DNA of 64,000 nt from Macrobrachium rosenbergii (GCF_040412425.1 NC_089742.1:81603539-81667538); one strand, 5' to 3'; counted from the first letter of the stretch, positions 13,404 to 25,868 are shown. The notes: generated by a model not told the origin, from the letters alone. Translations and numbers: made by a program.

Positions 13404-14910
13404 CTCTTGCTATTGCTTGATTGTCCAAGCTCGAGATACACATACTGGAAGTTTGTGGTTCGTCGTATGTGGCGAACAGGTCCACTTCCCGGTTGTGGAA
13501 GCATGTTGGCTATTGTTTGGAAAGAGTGGTTGTCCAACATCCACTCCGTTGAGGCTGTCATTTTTCTCGATAGAGAGTCTGCTATTACCTTGAGAGACCC
13601 TGTGAGGTGAATTGCAGACAGGTGCCACTTTTACTTGTGTCGTCCCAAGAATGGCTAGCATTACCATGTTGAGAGGAGGTGAACGTGATCCTGATCTCTT
13701 GATGCAGGACACTGCAGTCGTGTTGTCTAGGACCAACAGAATGTGTGTCTCTTCTGGAGGTTTGAATTTTTGAGAGACAAAACGCAGCCATCAGTTCCAG
13801 GAAATTGATATGACATTTCCTCAGAGAAACTGACCACCTCCTGCCACCTGACGATCTCCCAATGTCCTCCCCAACCTGTCAATGAGGCATCTGTGTGTAT
13901 TGTCACTCTTACAGATGGAGGAGTCAGGGTGACCTGTTTCGCCAGAGATTCCTTCCTGGTCCAAGGTCAAGTATCTCCCGACTTTTTGATTCTTTTGGTG
14001 AGATCTGTCTCGCAGCTTTGTGTCTTGCGTGTGACAGCCAAAATTTGTTCACGTTTTTCAATTGCAATCTGAGTATTGGATCTATTATGGATGCAAATTG
14101 CAGTAGACCCATCATGCGTTCTAATTGCCATCTTGAAACTCTGGGCTGGTCTAGGAACCTTTTGAGGTCTTTCCTTATCCTGCTCTGAGTTTTGATGGGG
14201 AGAGACAACAGGCCCTGAAGAGTATCCCAACACAGTCCCAACCACTGAAAACGTCTGCTGGGTGTGAGACGGGATGTTTCCCAATTTATTAGGAAACCTT
14301 TTGACTGGAGTCTGTTGATCATTGTTCTTAAGTTTTTTAGGCATTCTTTTCTTGTGGCCCCCCAGATTAACCAGTCGTCCAGGTAAGATATTAGTTTTAT
14401 TCTTTCCTTCCTGAGTTCCTGGACGACTACCGTTGCTAGTTTTGTAAAAATTCTTGGGGCAATGTTTAGTCCAAAGGGCATGACTTTGAACCTGTAAGTC
14501 TCTTCCCTATCCGTAACCCTAGGAAGGGGCGAAAGGGAGGCAATAGGACGTGCCAGTATGCATCTTTCAGATCTATAGAAACTGTCCAACTCCTTTTGGA
14601 ATGACTGAACGCATTTCTTGGGCAACGGTAGTCATCCGAAACTTTTGGCAAAGAATGTGCTTGTTCAATGTTGGTAGGTCGAGGATCACTCTTTTACGGA
14701 GGAATCCTTTTTGGGAACACTGAAGAGACGTGCCTGGTGGCGAATATACATATGTTTCTCTATGGCACCTTTTAATAGGGCCTTCTGCACGTAATCTTCT
14801 AGAGAGGGGTTTGATGCTTGAAAGAACCCTTTAAAGGAGGGGGAGGGTGGGACCATTTCCACCCCAGTCCATTCAGAACAATGCTGTGTCCCCAAGGAGA
14901 AGATTTCCAT
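13404..14910 (-). pseudogene. DIRS reverse transcriptase and RNase H
   Basis: The RT begins with KGAIEKHM...RLFSVPKKD (about 14780-14690), then SIDLKDAYWHV in another frame (about 14575), then VMPFGLNIAP and the active-site box SYLDDW (14371-14388). RNase H follows, with IHTDASLTGWGG at about 13905-13870, VLDNTTAVSCIKRSG at about 13730 and a terminal VDLFATYDEPQ segment at about 13480. This order is standard for DIRS elements. The RT copies element RNA, and RNase H removes it. At least two frameshifts, between the KKD and LKDAYW blocks and after LKDAYW, make this copy non-functional as written. Confidence 0.85.
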
Positions 14911-14939
14911 TCTTTGTGGTGTCTTTGGAGTCGACCCCG

Positions 14940-17040
14940 ACCAAACAATTCCTATTGATATCCTCCTCTTCCTCTACCTTTTCCTTTGATGGACATTCCA
15001 GGCATTGCTTTTCCTTTTCCTTTGTATGATGGTTTTGACCTTATGAAAAGGATGTCCTTGCTTATGTGGCTGTTGCTGTACTTTGAAGGAGGTTGTCCTT
15101 TCTGGCTACTTACCTGTTTGTGAGGAAAAGATTTGGAGGCGATTGCAGGCTTATATGATTTTTATCAAAACGAGTTTTTTTTGAGCTGGGTAAAGGGAAA
15201 TTCTGGGTTTTTTGTTTCCCAATTTCTCCTTTTCCCAGAAGAGCATACACAGTACAATTTTGTTGTCGTGCTTGCTCGTTGACTTGTGTTACCACAGCAT
15301 CCTCAAACAGGTCCCTACAGAAGGGATTAGACTGTAATAAGGCCGTTACATTAGGAAGTGACTTGTTGGAGCCCTCCAATGTTTCCATTCACGCTTTTAA
15401 GCGCCAGTCTAAAAAGTCATAGAGTGCTTCCCATAGGATTCTCATGAGACTTTTAGCCACAGCAGCAAAATATGTCCTGGTGTCCTCTGGAAGCCTTTTG
15501 GTGGCAGCTTCTAGCAAGGTGGAAGAGGTCAAGATACTGAGGAGAAGAGTCCTAGCACGGAATTCTGATGAAGCTGTCTCATCTGAGATTCTTCTCATAG
15601 GAGTCCCAAATTGTTGAGTAGCAACATCCAAGGGAGCTTTTTCCTTTCGAAAGGAGCTGAAGTGTTGCCCACTCCTTGGTGGAATTTTTTAAACCGGGAG
15701 GACTGTGACAAATGGTTTTAGTTCTGCCAATGGCTCCCATTTTCTAGTTACTACATAATTCTGGAAGTTTGTCTTCACATGATTAATTATTTTAAAAGTG
15801 AAGGGACAGAAGGCTGGAGGTACTTGGTGAGCTAATTGAGTTTTATTCATGATGGGAGTATAGATGCACCTACCATTGATCTGGTAAAGGGCATCATCAA
15901 CAGCTTTTAATGCTGTGTTACCACATAAGAGAACTGTTTCCTTTTGAGGTTTCTCCATGTCCGGTAACGGTGGAATTAGGCGCCACTCCGTATTAGGGAA
16001 TGCTGCCTTGTCTCTAAACTCCACATGAAGAACTTCAATCATGGTTTTTCTCTCGTTAATGAGATACTTACCATCAGGAGAGAAAATGCACATTGAAGCG
16101 TCTCGCCAAGGATTGTTAGCATCATCAATAGGGGAGAATGTTGGAGCCCCTGTTGTTTCCACTCTCCTTTTCGATTGCAGGATGAAGTACTTTTACACTT
16201 TGGAGTGTACATCACTGACTTTATTTCTTTAATTTCCTGTTCGAATCATGCAAAATGCCCATTATGTACTGCCGTTCTGTGGCAAAGGCATCTTTTGATG
16301 TTGCTCATAATTTCCTTACGGAACTGGTCAAATACTGCAAACTGTGTATCCCTTTTTGGGAGCTTGCATATTCTGACTGAGCATCTGCAGCCAGTGTGAC
16401 TGCCTGTAGCCCAGGGAGTAGAAGTCCTGGGTGAGTTACTATACCCCTCTGAATATGTAGTCATTTCACTTGGGGTTAACTGAATCCTTGTATCCCTTTT
16501 GGGGAAGGATCCTGATCAGCTTCTGAAATATGCATGGGGATTGAATTCCTTCTGGAAAGTTTCTGCCCGATAAGCTGAAGGTAGTGTCCCTGGTCCTTCT
16601 GGGTTCAGCAAGGACATTTCGGTAGCAATATCAATTTCATCTAAGTGATGATCACCTCCAAGAGGAACTTCCTCCATTTTCTCCGCAGGGTTTGCCTGGG
16701 AGGGCCTTGGGACTGATGTTATGGGTTTTGGGCCCGAATATGGATCCTCTGAGAACGGGTTAAGTATATGCTGCCGAAGATCTGCCGGAAAGATATAATC
16801 TCCCCCTTCCTCTCCCTTGCTGAACCCTAGGACCCATTGAGACAGCCTGAAACAAGCTGTTTCGTCCTTGAAACTTGCTGCCAAGAGCACACTGCAAACT
16901 TCGCACATATCTGGTGACCAGGCAAATTTGTCCTGATTTTTGCAAGGACTATGCTCGTGGCAGGTGGAATGGGCCGTACCCACTGGCAAAAAGCGAACCG
17001 AGCAATTTGCTACGGAACACTTGAGCTGAGGGTCCTGCAT
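14940..17040 (-). pseudogene. DIRS gag-like region
   Basis: A chain of open segments (17040-16516, 16464-16246, 16162-15689, 15631-15389 and 15388-15110) follows the likely start MQDPQLKCSVANC at 17040. The first segment has Cys/His pairs (CSVANC, CHEHSPC, CEVC) that may bind zinc. The tail near 14950-15060 is rich in Lys and Gly. Position upstream of RT and composition fit a DIRS Gag-like protein. No closer function can be given. Breaks between segments are short and look like indels. Confidence 0.65.
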
Positions 17041-17087
17041 AGTAGTGGCTCTGTAGTGAAAGAACCAAGTTGTTATTAGAAACTAAT

Positions 17088-17427
17088 TTAGAATAAATAG
17101 TTTTTGAAAGAACAGACACTTTGTAAAAACTTTGTGCCATTAATATATTACATCTTACAGGTTAATTTGGTTACCATGCGTAAATGTAATACGCTACAAA
17201 ATATGCTAGTTAACAAACTGTTGTAGATTTTAGGTTGACTGCCAGCATATATTTAGAATAAATAGTTTTTGAAAGAACAGACACTTTGTAAAAAACTTTG
17301 TGCCATTAATATATTACATCTTACAGGTTAATTTGGTTACCATGCGCCATTAATATAAATGTAATACGCTACAAAATATGCTAGTTAACAAACTGTTGTA
17401 GATTTTAGGTTGACTGCCAGCATATAG
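17088..17427. repeat. Tandem duplication, about 170 bp x 2
   Basis: 17088-17252 is repeated at 17253-17427. Both begin with AGAATAAATAGTTTTTGAAA and end with GGTTGACTGCCAGCATAT. Unit 2 has a short extra piece (CGCCATTAATATAAA). It lies just upstream of gag in the DIRS element. Confidence 0.9.
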
Positions 17428-19056
17428 GGCTGCATTACTTAAGCTGATAGTCCTTTTGCAATGGCTTATGTGAAATTTAATTCCTGTCATGCCTTAAGGA
17501 TTATTCTATAAACTAATCTGTTTAACAGCTAAACCAAGCTACTGTTTTAAATGGCTTAGTTTAATAGTTCTAGTATAATCTACTTTAATCTAAGCATAGA
17601 TCTCTTAGAAGAATCTCGCTAACCTATTCTAGGTCGTTTCTTATTCTAGGTTTAATTAAGAACCTAAGGATATACTGTATATATAAGCTTTACCATAAAA
17701 TGAATTTTCTTATTGGTTTTTTGTTTCGTGCAGCTGAGACTACATTTCTGTCTGATACTCAGCTGCGCTGTTACTAAATTAACAATCGGAACGTTCCCTT
17801 GAGGGGTTTCCAGTAAATCTGGTTAGGCTATTGTCTGTTCTAAGAATTTATATCACCTGTAAGGATATAGGCTTCATAAGATCTTACTAATGTTATTGAC
17901 CCTTGAATACTGTTTATATGCACTACTGGGCTTATTCTTTCTTAGCCTAGTTAGGGTATTAGCTAATCCCGACTTTTACAGATGACAAATATATAGGCTA
18001 TATAAACTTAGCAATTTGCTAATAAGTAAGCACAGTTAGGCTACTATGTTTGTCTAACCCAGGTTGACAACTTCCTTGATTGTATCCAATCCTAGGTTAT
18101 TTGGTCTATGATATCATATAGTAGGCCAATAATGTAAACTCTTATAGTCAGGTTATCACTTACTCTAATCTAGGATACTGCCTAATCTGGGCTAATTATT
18201 TCACAAGGGTATGGTTACATAAAACACAAATGCCTTAGTATGTAGCTTTTGAGGCTAGGCTACTATCTCATCTTGCATAGGTTATTATTTTCATCTGGTT
18301 CTAGATTATCATCTAGTAGATTACTACCTAGTAGTGATTGTCCAATAATGGGGTGTTTTTGTAAGTTTAACTTAAACTAATATAGCTACTGCCTAGTCCT
18401 AGATTATATGGATCATATGCAAGTTCCGAGGTTATACCGACGGGAAAATTTTTAGTTTCCTGTTTACCGAATTCTAGGATCGTTGGTGTAAACTGGGCTG
18501 CTGCCTAGTTCCGTAAAAGAATATGTTTTAAAAGGTTCTTACTTACCTTAAATTTGGTTAATCTCTACCCCAGATTATTTAAATCACCTTTAGGATATGT
18601 AATCCTAGATAGGCTATGGACTACATCTACTACATTAACATTATTCTGACTGAATTTGTTAGGCTACCGCCTAGGCTATTGTGGACACCGTTATCTAAAA
18701 GGATTATCTAAATTAATACTAAATTGTGGAAAATTTCTTTGGTTACACATTATAAACTGAATGATCAAAACATCAAATTTTTAAAACTTTCGCAACTAAC
18801 AGAGATCATGAGAGGGCACCGGCCATGTGCTCTGAAGACACCGACCATGTGCTCTGAAAACAAAGTTCAGTTTTCGGGAATCTATACACAAAAGGCATTT
18901 GTTCCACAGTTAAAACGAACAACTTTTAAAACTCGAGTTTAAAAATAAGCACTTAACTTTCGAGTTTGGATGTTTCCATAATACTTGCTGCTTTACACTC
19001 TTGAAAACAGTAAGGAGCACTGACGGGTGAAGCGATCACGGCGCTAGAAGAGGGTA
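17428..19056. other. DIRS 5' region rich in CTAGG and TAGGCTA words
   Basis: AT-rich, non-coding stretch between gag and the right terminal repeat. Words such as TAGGCTA, CCTAGG, TCTAGG and GCCTAG recur many times from about 17600 to 18700 without a fixed period. I see no open frame with a domain. Confidence 0.5.
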
Positions 19057-19371
19057 ATGGTGATGGTCTTTTGCCTGCCCGGTCGTAAAACAAGATGGCA
19101 GACACGCATGCGCTAATAGTCACTTCTTGCAGTTTTGATGTAGGAAAAAACTGGGTTCAGCTTTGCTGAAGATAAGGGAAAATGCCTCTTATCTTTGAGT
19201 CCATTATACTCTATCACGTGTCATAGTGTTTTCATTACGACACAATACCCAGCTACAAGACCAGGCTAGAAAAATATTTCTTTGATACTAGTCTAGTCAC
19301 CATGGGAGCACTGGCACACCATGGGGGTAACTCCTTTGAGGACGAGACAGCGACTACGCTATCAAAAATAT
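19057..19371. repeat. DIRS inverted terminal repeat, 5' (right) copy with outer extension
   Basis: 19057-19325 is the reverse complement of 11425-11685. 19326-19371 extends beyond the left repeat and is complementary to the internal region at 11812-11862. Confidence 0.87.
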
Positions 19372-19793
19372 GAAATTTTGTACCATGCCATACCTGATGT
19401 TCTGAGTGTATAGTGCGCTATTAAAAGCCCATTATGGTTATAGTACTTTATTAATAATAGCAAACAGTACAGTACACATATATAGGAGTATCTTTAACAT
19501 GACAAAACAGCTATAGTACAGTGTAATTTTGTTGCATGTATTGGAAAAAATTACTGACATTTTATAAGTGGCTGGAGGGGTATTGATTAAAGATTTTGGG
19601 TAGGACAACTTGAATATTATATAAGTAATAAATTGTTTATTAGCTTGAACACATACTTTAGTCTTTCTTGTTTGTTACTATACAGTACTTGTTAACACAA
19701 ACATACTTTAGACTGCTTTTTCACTTTAGAGTGTTGTTTACAGTGATTTCTGTAACCTGTGATTTTGTTCTTAAATGCTTGTTATATTTGCAG
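19372..19793. other. Intron upstream of zinc-finger exon, nothing else seen
   Basis: AT-rich and non-coding. It ends in a polypyrimidine-like stretch and acceptor TTATATTTGCAG before 19794. Confidence 0.6.
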
Positions 19794-20006
19794 ATCACTG
19801 ACACTACTGTTGATGGGAAGGCCAAAGTTACTTTAACATTAGAAGACATGGATGCTGTCTTACAGCATGTAACTGAAACTAATCTGAGCAGTGAAGAAAG
19901 CCAGAAAGAGGAGTCACAAAATTATATACCAACTAGAAAGTCACGAAATCTTCTAGAAGAAGAGAAGCCTCAAATTACTTACATAAAGGGAAGTAATCAT
20001 GAAGAG
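19794..20006 (+). CDS. C2H2 zinc-finger gene, penultimate exon seen
   Basis: An internal exon of 71 whole codons between acceptor TTGCAG and donor GAG/GTGAGT, phase 0 at both ends. It encodes an acidic Glu/Ser-rich segment starting ITDTTVDGKAKVTLTLEDMD and ending YIKGSNHEE. It has no fingers and is probably a linker or regulatory region. Earlier exons were not found in the window. The exon joins in frame to 20116. Confidence 0.75.
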
Positions 20007-20115
20007 GTGAGTAAACTTCTTGTTTTCATGTGTAGTAGTTCAGTCTTACAATGTTATATCGTAGAAATTTTGTTTAAACTTTATTTTTGAAACTATGAAT
20101 ATTTTTCCCTTTCAG

Positions 20116-21697
20116 CCTGACACACAGAAACATGCTCATCAGTGTCAAACATGCAGTAAAAGCTTTAAAAAAGCATCAGATTTGATAAGACATATAAGAA
20201 CACATACGGGAGAAAGACCTTTTTCTTGTGCTCAGTGTGGAAAATCATTTGCAGTGAAATCAACTCTTTATGTGCATATGAAAACTCACTCAGGTAAAAA
20301 GATTCAATGTGTCCTATATGCAATACTATGTTTTGCTACAAAGGCAGCTTAAACATTCATATGCGACTACATACTGGAGATAAACCATTTAAGTGTAACC
20401 ACTGTGGAATGAGTTTCAGGACATCTGGCCATCGTAAAAGCTCATGTTATAAAGCATTTCAAGACTATTCAGGCACTATCTGGTCGAAATGCTAAGTTGG
20501 GAGGTATGGTTGATGAAGGTCAGTTAAATCCATCAACTACTGCAGATGAGTCTGTTATGGAAATCCCTAATGAAGAGAATTTGAATTCAATGGTCATGAT
20601 GACAGATGGGACAATGTCTCTACAACTTCCAGGCCTAAGCCTGACCACCATTGATACTTCAGCAATGTTGAACATTCAGCCAGTTACTCTTGATGAAGCT
20701 GTTCTTAATCAGTTACAAGAGTCTGAAGTCACAATGATGACTACTGGTGAAGGAACTGTAGATGAAGATGCTGAAGATTCCATTTCAGTGAATCCAAATG
20801 TAGTCATGACACAAAATCGTGCAGTTCGTCTGCAGTCAAACCGTGATGTAAGTGATTCTGCACTAGAATTCCAGATGGTTGATCAAGTAGAAAAGGTTTT
20901 TGTTACTCATTCCTTGATTGAACAGCACTTGGATCGTGTGCAGGAACATTGAGGAAACTCCGTCTTTCATCCCTCAGGAAATTAATTTATCTGACCTTGC
21001 AGTTCCTGGTCAGAACAATACTGTTCAGTGTACATGGTGTTCTAAATCGTTTTTGAAGTTAGCTGATTGGGCTGAACATTTATCAGTGCACAATATTTAT
21101 ATAAAAATTAATGAGGAACTGGAAAGTAATGAAAGTGAAATACCTGTGTCTCTAGTCATTCCACCCATGTCAGGCAAAGATAATTCTGACAATGATAGTG
21201 CTATTTTATCAACCAGTGCAAGCATAAAACTTCCCCAGGGACTGAACATAGGAGAGTTGACAGTCTCTAAGTTGGAAAATGAGCAACAGCAATTAAATCA
21301 GAATTTTAAGGCAACTTTATCAGATAGTGGAAAATCATACAGACTACATAACAGTATAGATCAGCAAACAACCCCAAACATTAGCAGTCAAGGACAATAT
21401 TCATGTGACAAATGTAATGGACGAAAGTTCTCATCCTCTTCTGCCTTACAGAAACACATCAGATCATATCATCAAAGGTGTGTGTTTTGTATAGAAGAAT
21501 TAGGGAATAGATCTGCCTTACATGAGCATATTATTCAGGAACATTTACAACTTGCTATTGAAAACCCTTTGACAATAGAAAGAATAGGACTCAGAATCAA
21601 TCTCGTCCCAGAATCTCATAGAGAGGGGTCTGTTAATGGGACTCAAGGTGCTATGGAGGAATTTGATCCATTAGAACTCTTCCCGAATAGAGCTTAA
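20116..21697 (+). CDS. C2H2 zinc-finger protein, terminal exon with about seven fingers
   Basis: The exon starts after acceptor CCCTTTCAG and ends at TAA 21695-21697. Four tandem C2H2 fingers occupy about 20140-20465, with TGERPF and TGDKPF linkers; examples are CQTCSKSF...HIRTH and CNHCGMSF. A long acidic Ser/Thr/Glu linker follows (20497-20940). Three more C2H2 fingers are at about 21030-21090 (CTWCSKSF), 21405-21470 (CDKCNGRKF) and 21480-21545 (CVFCIEEL). The protein is probably nuclear and DNA-binding. The frame is interrupted at about 20308, 20440 and 20942, each by one base, two of them in A runs; finger spacing is normal when read across those points. This suggests sequencing error or very recent decay. 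The finger cluster resembles ZNF236-like proteins, but that is a weak guess. Confidence 0.78.
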
Positions 21698-23087
21698 TTA
21701 TTTAGAGGCTTTTTTTTTTTATCTTTTTCAAGGTAACACAGACTTGTTGAGAATTGATTCATTTGGAAACTGTACTGTATAGTGATTGTAAATGTTTTTG
21801 TTTTGGAACCTACCAAATACTTAATTGGTAAATTTTATTTACAATTTGATTAAGAAAAGTAGGAGTTATGTGTAAGATGTATAAATTAAAATTAATATAT
21901 ATGAAATATTTGAAATATATTAGAATTGCTGTAAATATTTCTTCCTTTTAAGCTGCAACAGTCTTCAAAATGTTCTTATTGTAAAAACAATTTTATCCAT
22001 AGAATGCAGATGAAAATAATTTTTATATATCAGGTGTTCTGTCATCTTCATTTTCAATATTATTTGCATACATTGGAATTGTTTTGTGCCTGCCTATGCA
22101 TAAGGTGTTCTTTTATGTAATCTGTCCCTTTGGTTGAGGAATGAATGACAGTAGGTACTGTGGTGATGGTTTTGCCAAGCCACACTTGATCGACACATGT
22201 TTCATATCAAGCCTGATACCATTTCTTTAATTTCCTTTACAAAGAGATTGATTTTTTACATTTAGAAATAATCAGTTTAAACTGTCTTACATAATACCTC
22301 ATAAGATATTTATAGACTATGTGATTTTTAGTTTTGGCCATAAATGCTTCCTCTTATCAAGCTTAATGTCATTATATTTTGGGAGAATTATAGTTTATAT
22401 TTGTATGCACAGTGAAGTTGAAAAATTTCTAAACTAGGCAGAATGTGACCATTATGTGTTTTGAAGGATTAAAAGCTTACAATGTTTTATTCTGCAACTG
22501 AAAGGTTGTTCCATGCCTAACATTTATAGGGTCAGTTTTACAGGATAACATATGGGTAATATGAAACCACTTCTTATCATTCCTGTTTTCTTTTGACAGA
22601 TGTGTATGGTGCATTGTTTGTTTGGGTATATCCCTGAGTAGGAAATATTTTGGTGCATTTCTCCTGGTGCCATATAATTTATTGTGAATATCTTTTGTCG
22701 AGTTCTATTTAAGTGTAAAGACTGGTAGTGTAGATTTTCAAAAGAGATGGTTTTCCTGGTGAATTACCTCGGGTAAAATTAAATTAAATGTCAATGGTTA
22801 GGTAAATTGTAAAACAATATAATATGGATACTGTATTCCTAATTTATCATGAAAAAATTATCCAATGTTAATGTTGGACAAGTTGTTAATGAATATATGG
22901 ATAATTTTAACTTATGAGTTATTAGAGAAATAATCTTTTGGAAAGTAATTTTGCTAATTGGTTAAGCTTTTATATTTGACATGCTTCTCTGATTTCACTT
23001 ATTATGAGTGAAATATATCAATCTGCTATAGTTACTAATTTAATTACACTTAACGGACTATGACTACTATAAAGTTAATTTATAAAT
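21698..23087. other. Probable 3' UTR of the zinc-finger gene and AT-rich DNA
   Basis: A poly-T run follows the stop at about 21712. No further domain-bearing open frame or RNA gene is seen. Confidence 0.5.
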
Positions 23088-23300
23088 ATTGTTCCTACAC
23101 AAATATAACCCTTTGTTCTTTAGATAGGATTTAGCTTGCAAAATGCGAACTGGAATGGTTATTCAAACTTATTGACAAGGTAGCAAATTACTGACAGGCA
23201 GTGGGGAGGGTGGACCCTACTTACCTGTCGTTCTGCACCCCACTTTGTTTCTGGCCTACATCAAGTTCAGACGTCTTTCATGACTCTCTCCCCAACTTCT
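23088..23300. mobile_element. Terminal fragment of the 49-55 kb DIRS family
   Basis: Begins TTGTTCCTACACAAATATAA and continues with GATTTAGCTTGCAAAATGCG and a CTTACCTG...CACCCCACTTTG block. It resembles the left terminal repeat at 49278-49480 and the reverse complement of 55090-55268. No coding part could be assigned. Confidence 0.55.
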
Positions 23301-24084
23301 GTCGCTCAAACTAATGTTGATTAAACCTGAGTATTCCTTTCACTTTTTTTTTTTTGTTGGCTATGTGTTTGTATTGCAATTTTTCAAACTCATTGGTCAA
23401 ATAAGCTTCTTGCAAGGAATTAAGTTTGTTTTCAACGGACACATAACAGCTGCTGGTAGTTACACAATGGGTGTGTCACTCTCCAACATACATACTAATT
23501 TATTTACCTTTCAGGTATGGTAGATTTAGCCACCTGGATGTTTTGTGACAGGGAGGTTTACCTTATTTACAGTAATCCTGCTATCATGGCCTTCATTTGT
23601 ATTCATTGGAAATAGGCTATGTAGCCTTATTCCTCTGATTTCTTTGGCTCAGTCTTTGTGATCCTCAACAACTCTGCAGAGAAGGTGAGTTCTGACAGTG
23701 GAAGGAGATAGAGGCATTCTCCTTCCTTTCTCCTTCATCTTCTGTGTCATTCTTCTGAACCTCACCTCCACTTTGACTATGGCTGGAAGTTTAGAGGGGT
23801 CTAACGTAGGGTGGGGAGTCTCAATTGCCATCGGCAACTAATTTCCCAGGCAGTGCTGGTAATGAGTGCTGTTCCTTAGACTGGAGGTTCTCTTTGTCTC
23901 ATCTTTCTGTAAACTTTTGAGCTTGCTTCGAGCCAAATTTTCTATCTCTGAGACAAGTAATGGGTTGAGCCTTTGTGCTGCTTGTTCACTTCTTGTTTTC
24001 TCGGCCTACGGACCGGGTTTTCAGGCATAATGAGTTTGCAGTGTTCTCCTGCTTTGTATAGTCAGATGACTGTAGAAACAGTTA
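23301..24084. other. Unassigned DNA, probably repeat remnants
   Basis: GC is higher than in the flanks around 23700-24060, but I recognise no domain in any frame. It may be decayed gag sequence of the preceding DIRS end. Confidence 0.35.
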
Positions 24085-24249
24085 CAGGCAGTCCCCGGGT
24101 TAAAAGGCTCTGCTTACGTCGTTTGTAAGACACCCAAAATATCAAAAGTAAGGTTGGTTACGATTTTTGATAATTTTACCCTTACAATGATTTTCAGCTT
24201 ACGACGTGGCATAGGAACAGAACCACCATCGTAAACCAAGGACTGCCTG
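24085..24249. mobile_element. MITE, CAGGCAGTCC family, short copy
   Basis: Terminal inverted repeats are CAGGCAGTCCCCGGGTTA on the left and AACCAAGGACTGCCTG on the right, with TA on both sides (24083-24084 and 24250-24251). It is 165 bp long, with an interior different from the three longer copies, so it is a distinct subfamily sharing the ends. Confidence 0.82.
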
Positions 24250-24627
24250 TAATCGCTTTAACCCTCCACACTGCAATCATTCCTTTCTTTACTGTTGAAG
24301 TTTTGTCTTCTAGGAGATACGATCATGGATAGCCCTTACTCATATTTTTTGTGAGTGAGTACACTCTCCACAACTTGTTGGTTTGATAAGCATTGGGGCT
24401 AGGATAGGAAGCTTTCACACTTTCTCCCAAGCTTTTTCACTAGGATGTATGTGCTCATATCGTCCTTAGAACCAAACGGGTTATAAACCCAAGTGTGGAA
24501 CGATCCCATGGGGTTTTCAATGGGCCTCATCCTACAGGTGACGTGTCTCAGGCTTTCATCGTTTGGAATGTTCTTGAGGGTCCTGTGCACCAGGATTGGA
24601 TGCCAAGGTTCAGGGGCTGCTTTAGTT

Positions 24628-24870
24628 TTCTGTAAAAGAATATTATTGTGCTGGCTGTGTCTGTCAAATTCAGCTCTTAAAACTATTGAGGCTAGAGGGC
24701 TGCAAATTGGTATGTTGATCATCCACCTCCAATCATCAAACATACCAAATTGCAGCCGTAGCCTCAGTAGTTTTTATTTTATTTAAGGTTAAAGTTAGCC
24801 ATAATCGTGCTTCTGTCAGCGATATAGGATAATCCACCACCGGCCATGGTTAAAGTTTTTTGGGTCAAGT
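24628..24870. repeat. Hairpin-bearing dispersed repeat
   Basis: A stem-loop at 24688-24765 has arms starting GAGGCTAGAGGGCTGCAA and ending GCAGCCGTAGCCTC. The flanks carry TTAGTTTTCTGTAAAAGAA at about 24624. The pattern looks like a repeat common in crustacean genomes, from memory and not checked. There is no coding sequence. Confidence 0.55.
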
Positions 24871-24897
24871 TCATACAGGATTATACCCACGATAAGT

Positions 24898-25864
24898 GCC
24901 AAAATTTCAACCTTCGGTCAACTTTAACTCGACTGAAATGGTCGAAAAACGCAATTGTAAGCTAAAACTCTTACATTCTAGTAATATTCAATCATTTACC
25001 TTCATTTTTCAACAAATTGGAAGTCTCTAGCACAATATTTCGATTTATGGTGAATTTTTGAAAAAAAATTTTCCTTACATCCGCGTGGTAACTCGGCCGA
25101 ACATCTCAGAAATTCTTTCGTCACTTTGTTGTAATGTTTGCACCGTTTTATATTAGTCGTTACATAAAGTTTTATATATGAAAATATGCGCAATTTCATG
25201 TAGAATACAACAAAAAATAACTCATGGTTGTAGCTTTTATCAGTTTTGAAATATTTTCATATACCTTGATAAATAGAAAAATTCTACTTTCGGTCAACTT
25301 TAACTCGACCAAAATGGTAGAAAACTGCAATTGTAAGCTAAAACACTTACAGTCTAGTAATATTCAATCAATTACCTTCATTTTGCAACAAATGGGAAGT
25401 CTCTAGCACAGTATTTCGATTTATGGTGAATTTTTGATAAAAACATTTTTTTATGTCCATGCGTTTAATTCATGCATCATTTTGTGATAATATTTTCTTT
25501 GTGTTGCTTTGATTGTTTTACAATTTGTTATATACCAAAATCATTGCAATTTAGTGTAAAATACAAAAAAAAAATCGTTAGCTTTAACCATTTTGCTCAC
25601 AGCGATTTGTATAAAATTATATATGAAAATTTTTTTGTGCTGTCATATATTTCAATATTTATATATGATCATGATATTTTTTCTCATTTCTGATGGTTGC
25701 ATACTAAACTTCAGGCAATGACAAAAAGGAGCCAAAAATGAACTCTTAATCTTAAAACTAAGCGTGCTGCGATTTTTGAAAAAACTTTTTCCGTCAGCGC
25801 TAACTCCCTAACACTGCAGGCATACGGGAGACGTTTTTGTAAATAGAGGCTCGTCGTTAGAGGG
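24898..25864 (+). mobile_element. piggyBac end fragment (same family as 56200-60112)
   Basis: This is the reverse complement of the left arm of the piggyBac copies at 56200 and 60811. Two units of the ~380-bp internal repeat are marked by GTCTCTAGCACA at about 25025 and 25393. It ends at a diverged terminal repeat next to TTAA (25865-25868). No transposase sequence remains. The strand is given from the orientation opposite to the other two copies. Confidence 0.75.
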
Positions 25865-25868
25865 TTAA

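Larger units (their letters stand above)
11425..19371 (-). mobile_element. Nearly complete DIRS-type tyrosine-recombinase retrotransposon
   Basis: Inverted terminal repeats (11425-11685 and 19057-19325) bracket gag, RT/RNase H and a tyrosine recombinase, all on the - strand. An internal complementary region beside the 3' repeat (11762-11862) contains a copy of the outermost right end (19326-19371). There are no LTRs, integrase or target duplication. Inverted repeats plus an internal complementary region, used to form a circle that the recombinase inserts, are the hallmarks of DIRS1-like elements (established knowledge). No methyltransferase domain was recognised between RNase H and the recombinase. 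Length is about 7.9 kb. Several single-base shifts break the reading frames. It lies upstream of the zinc-finger exons, possibly in an intron. Confidence 0.88.
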
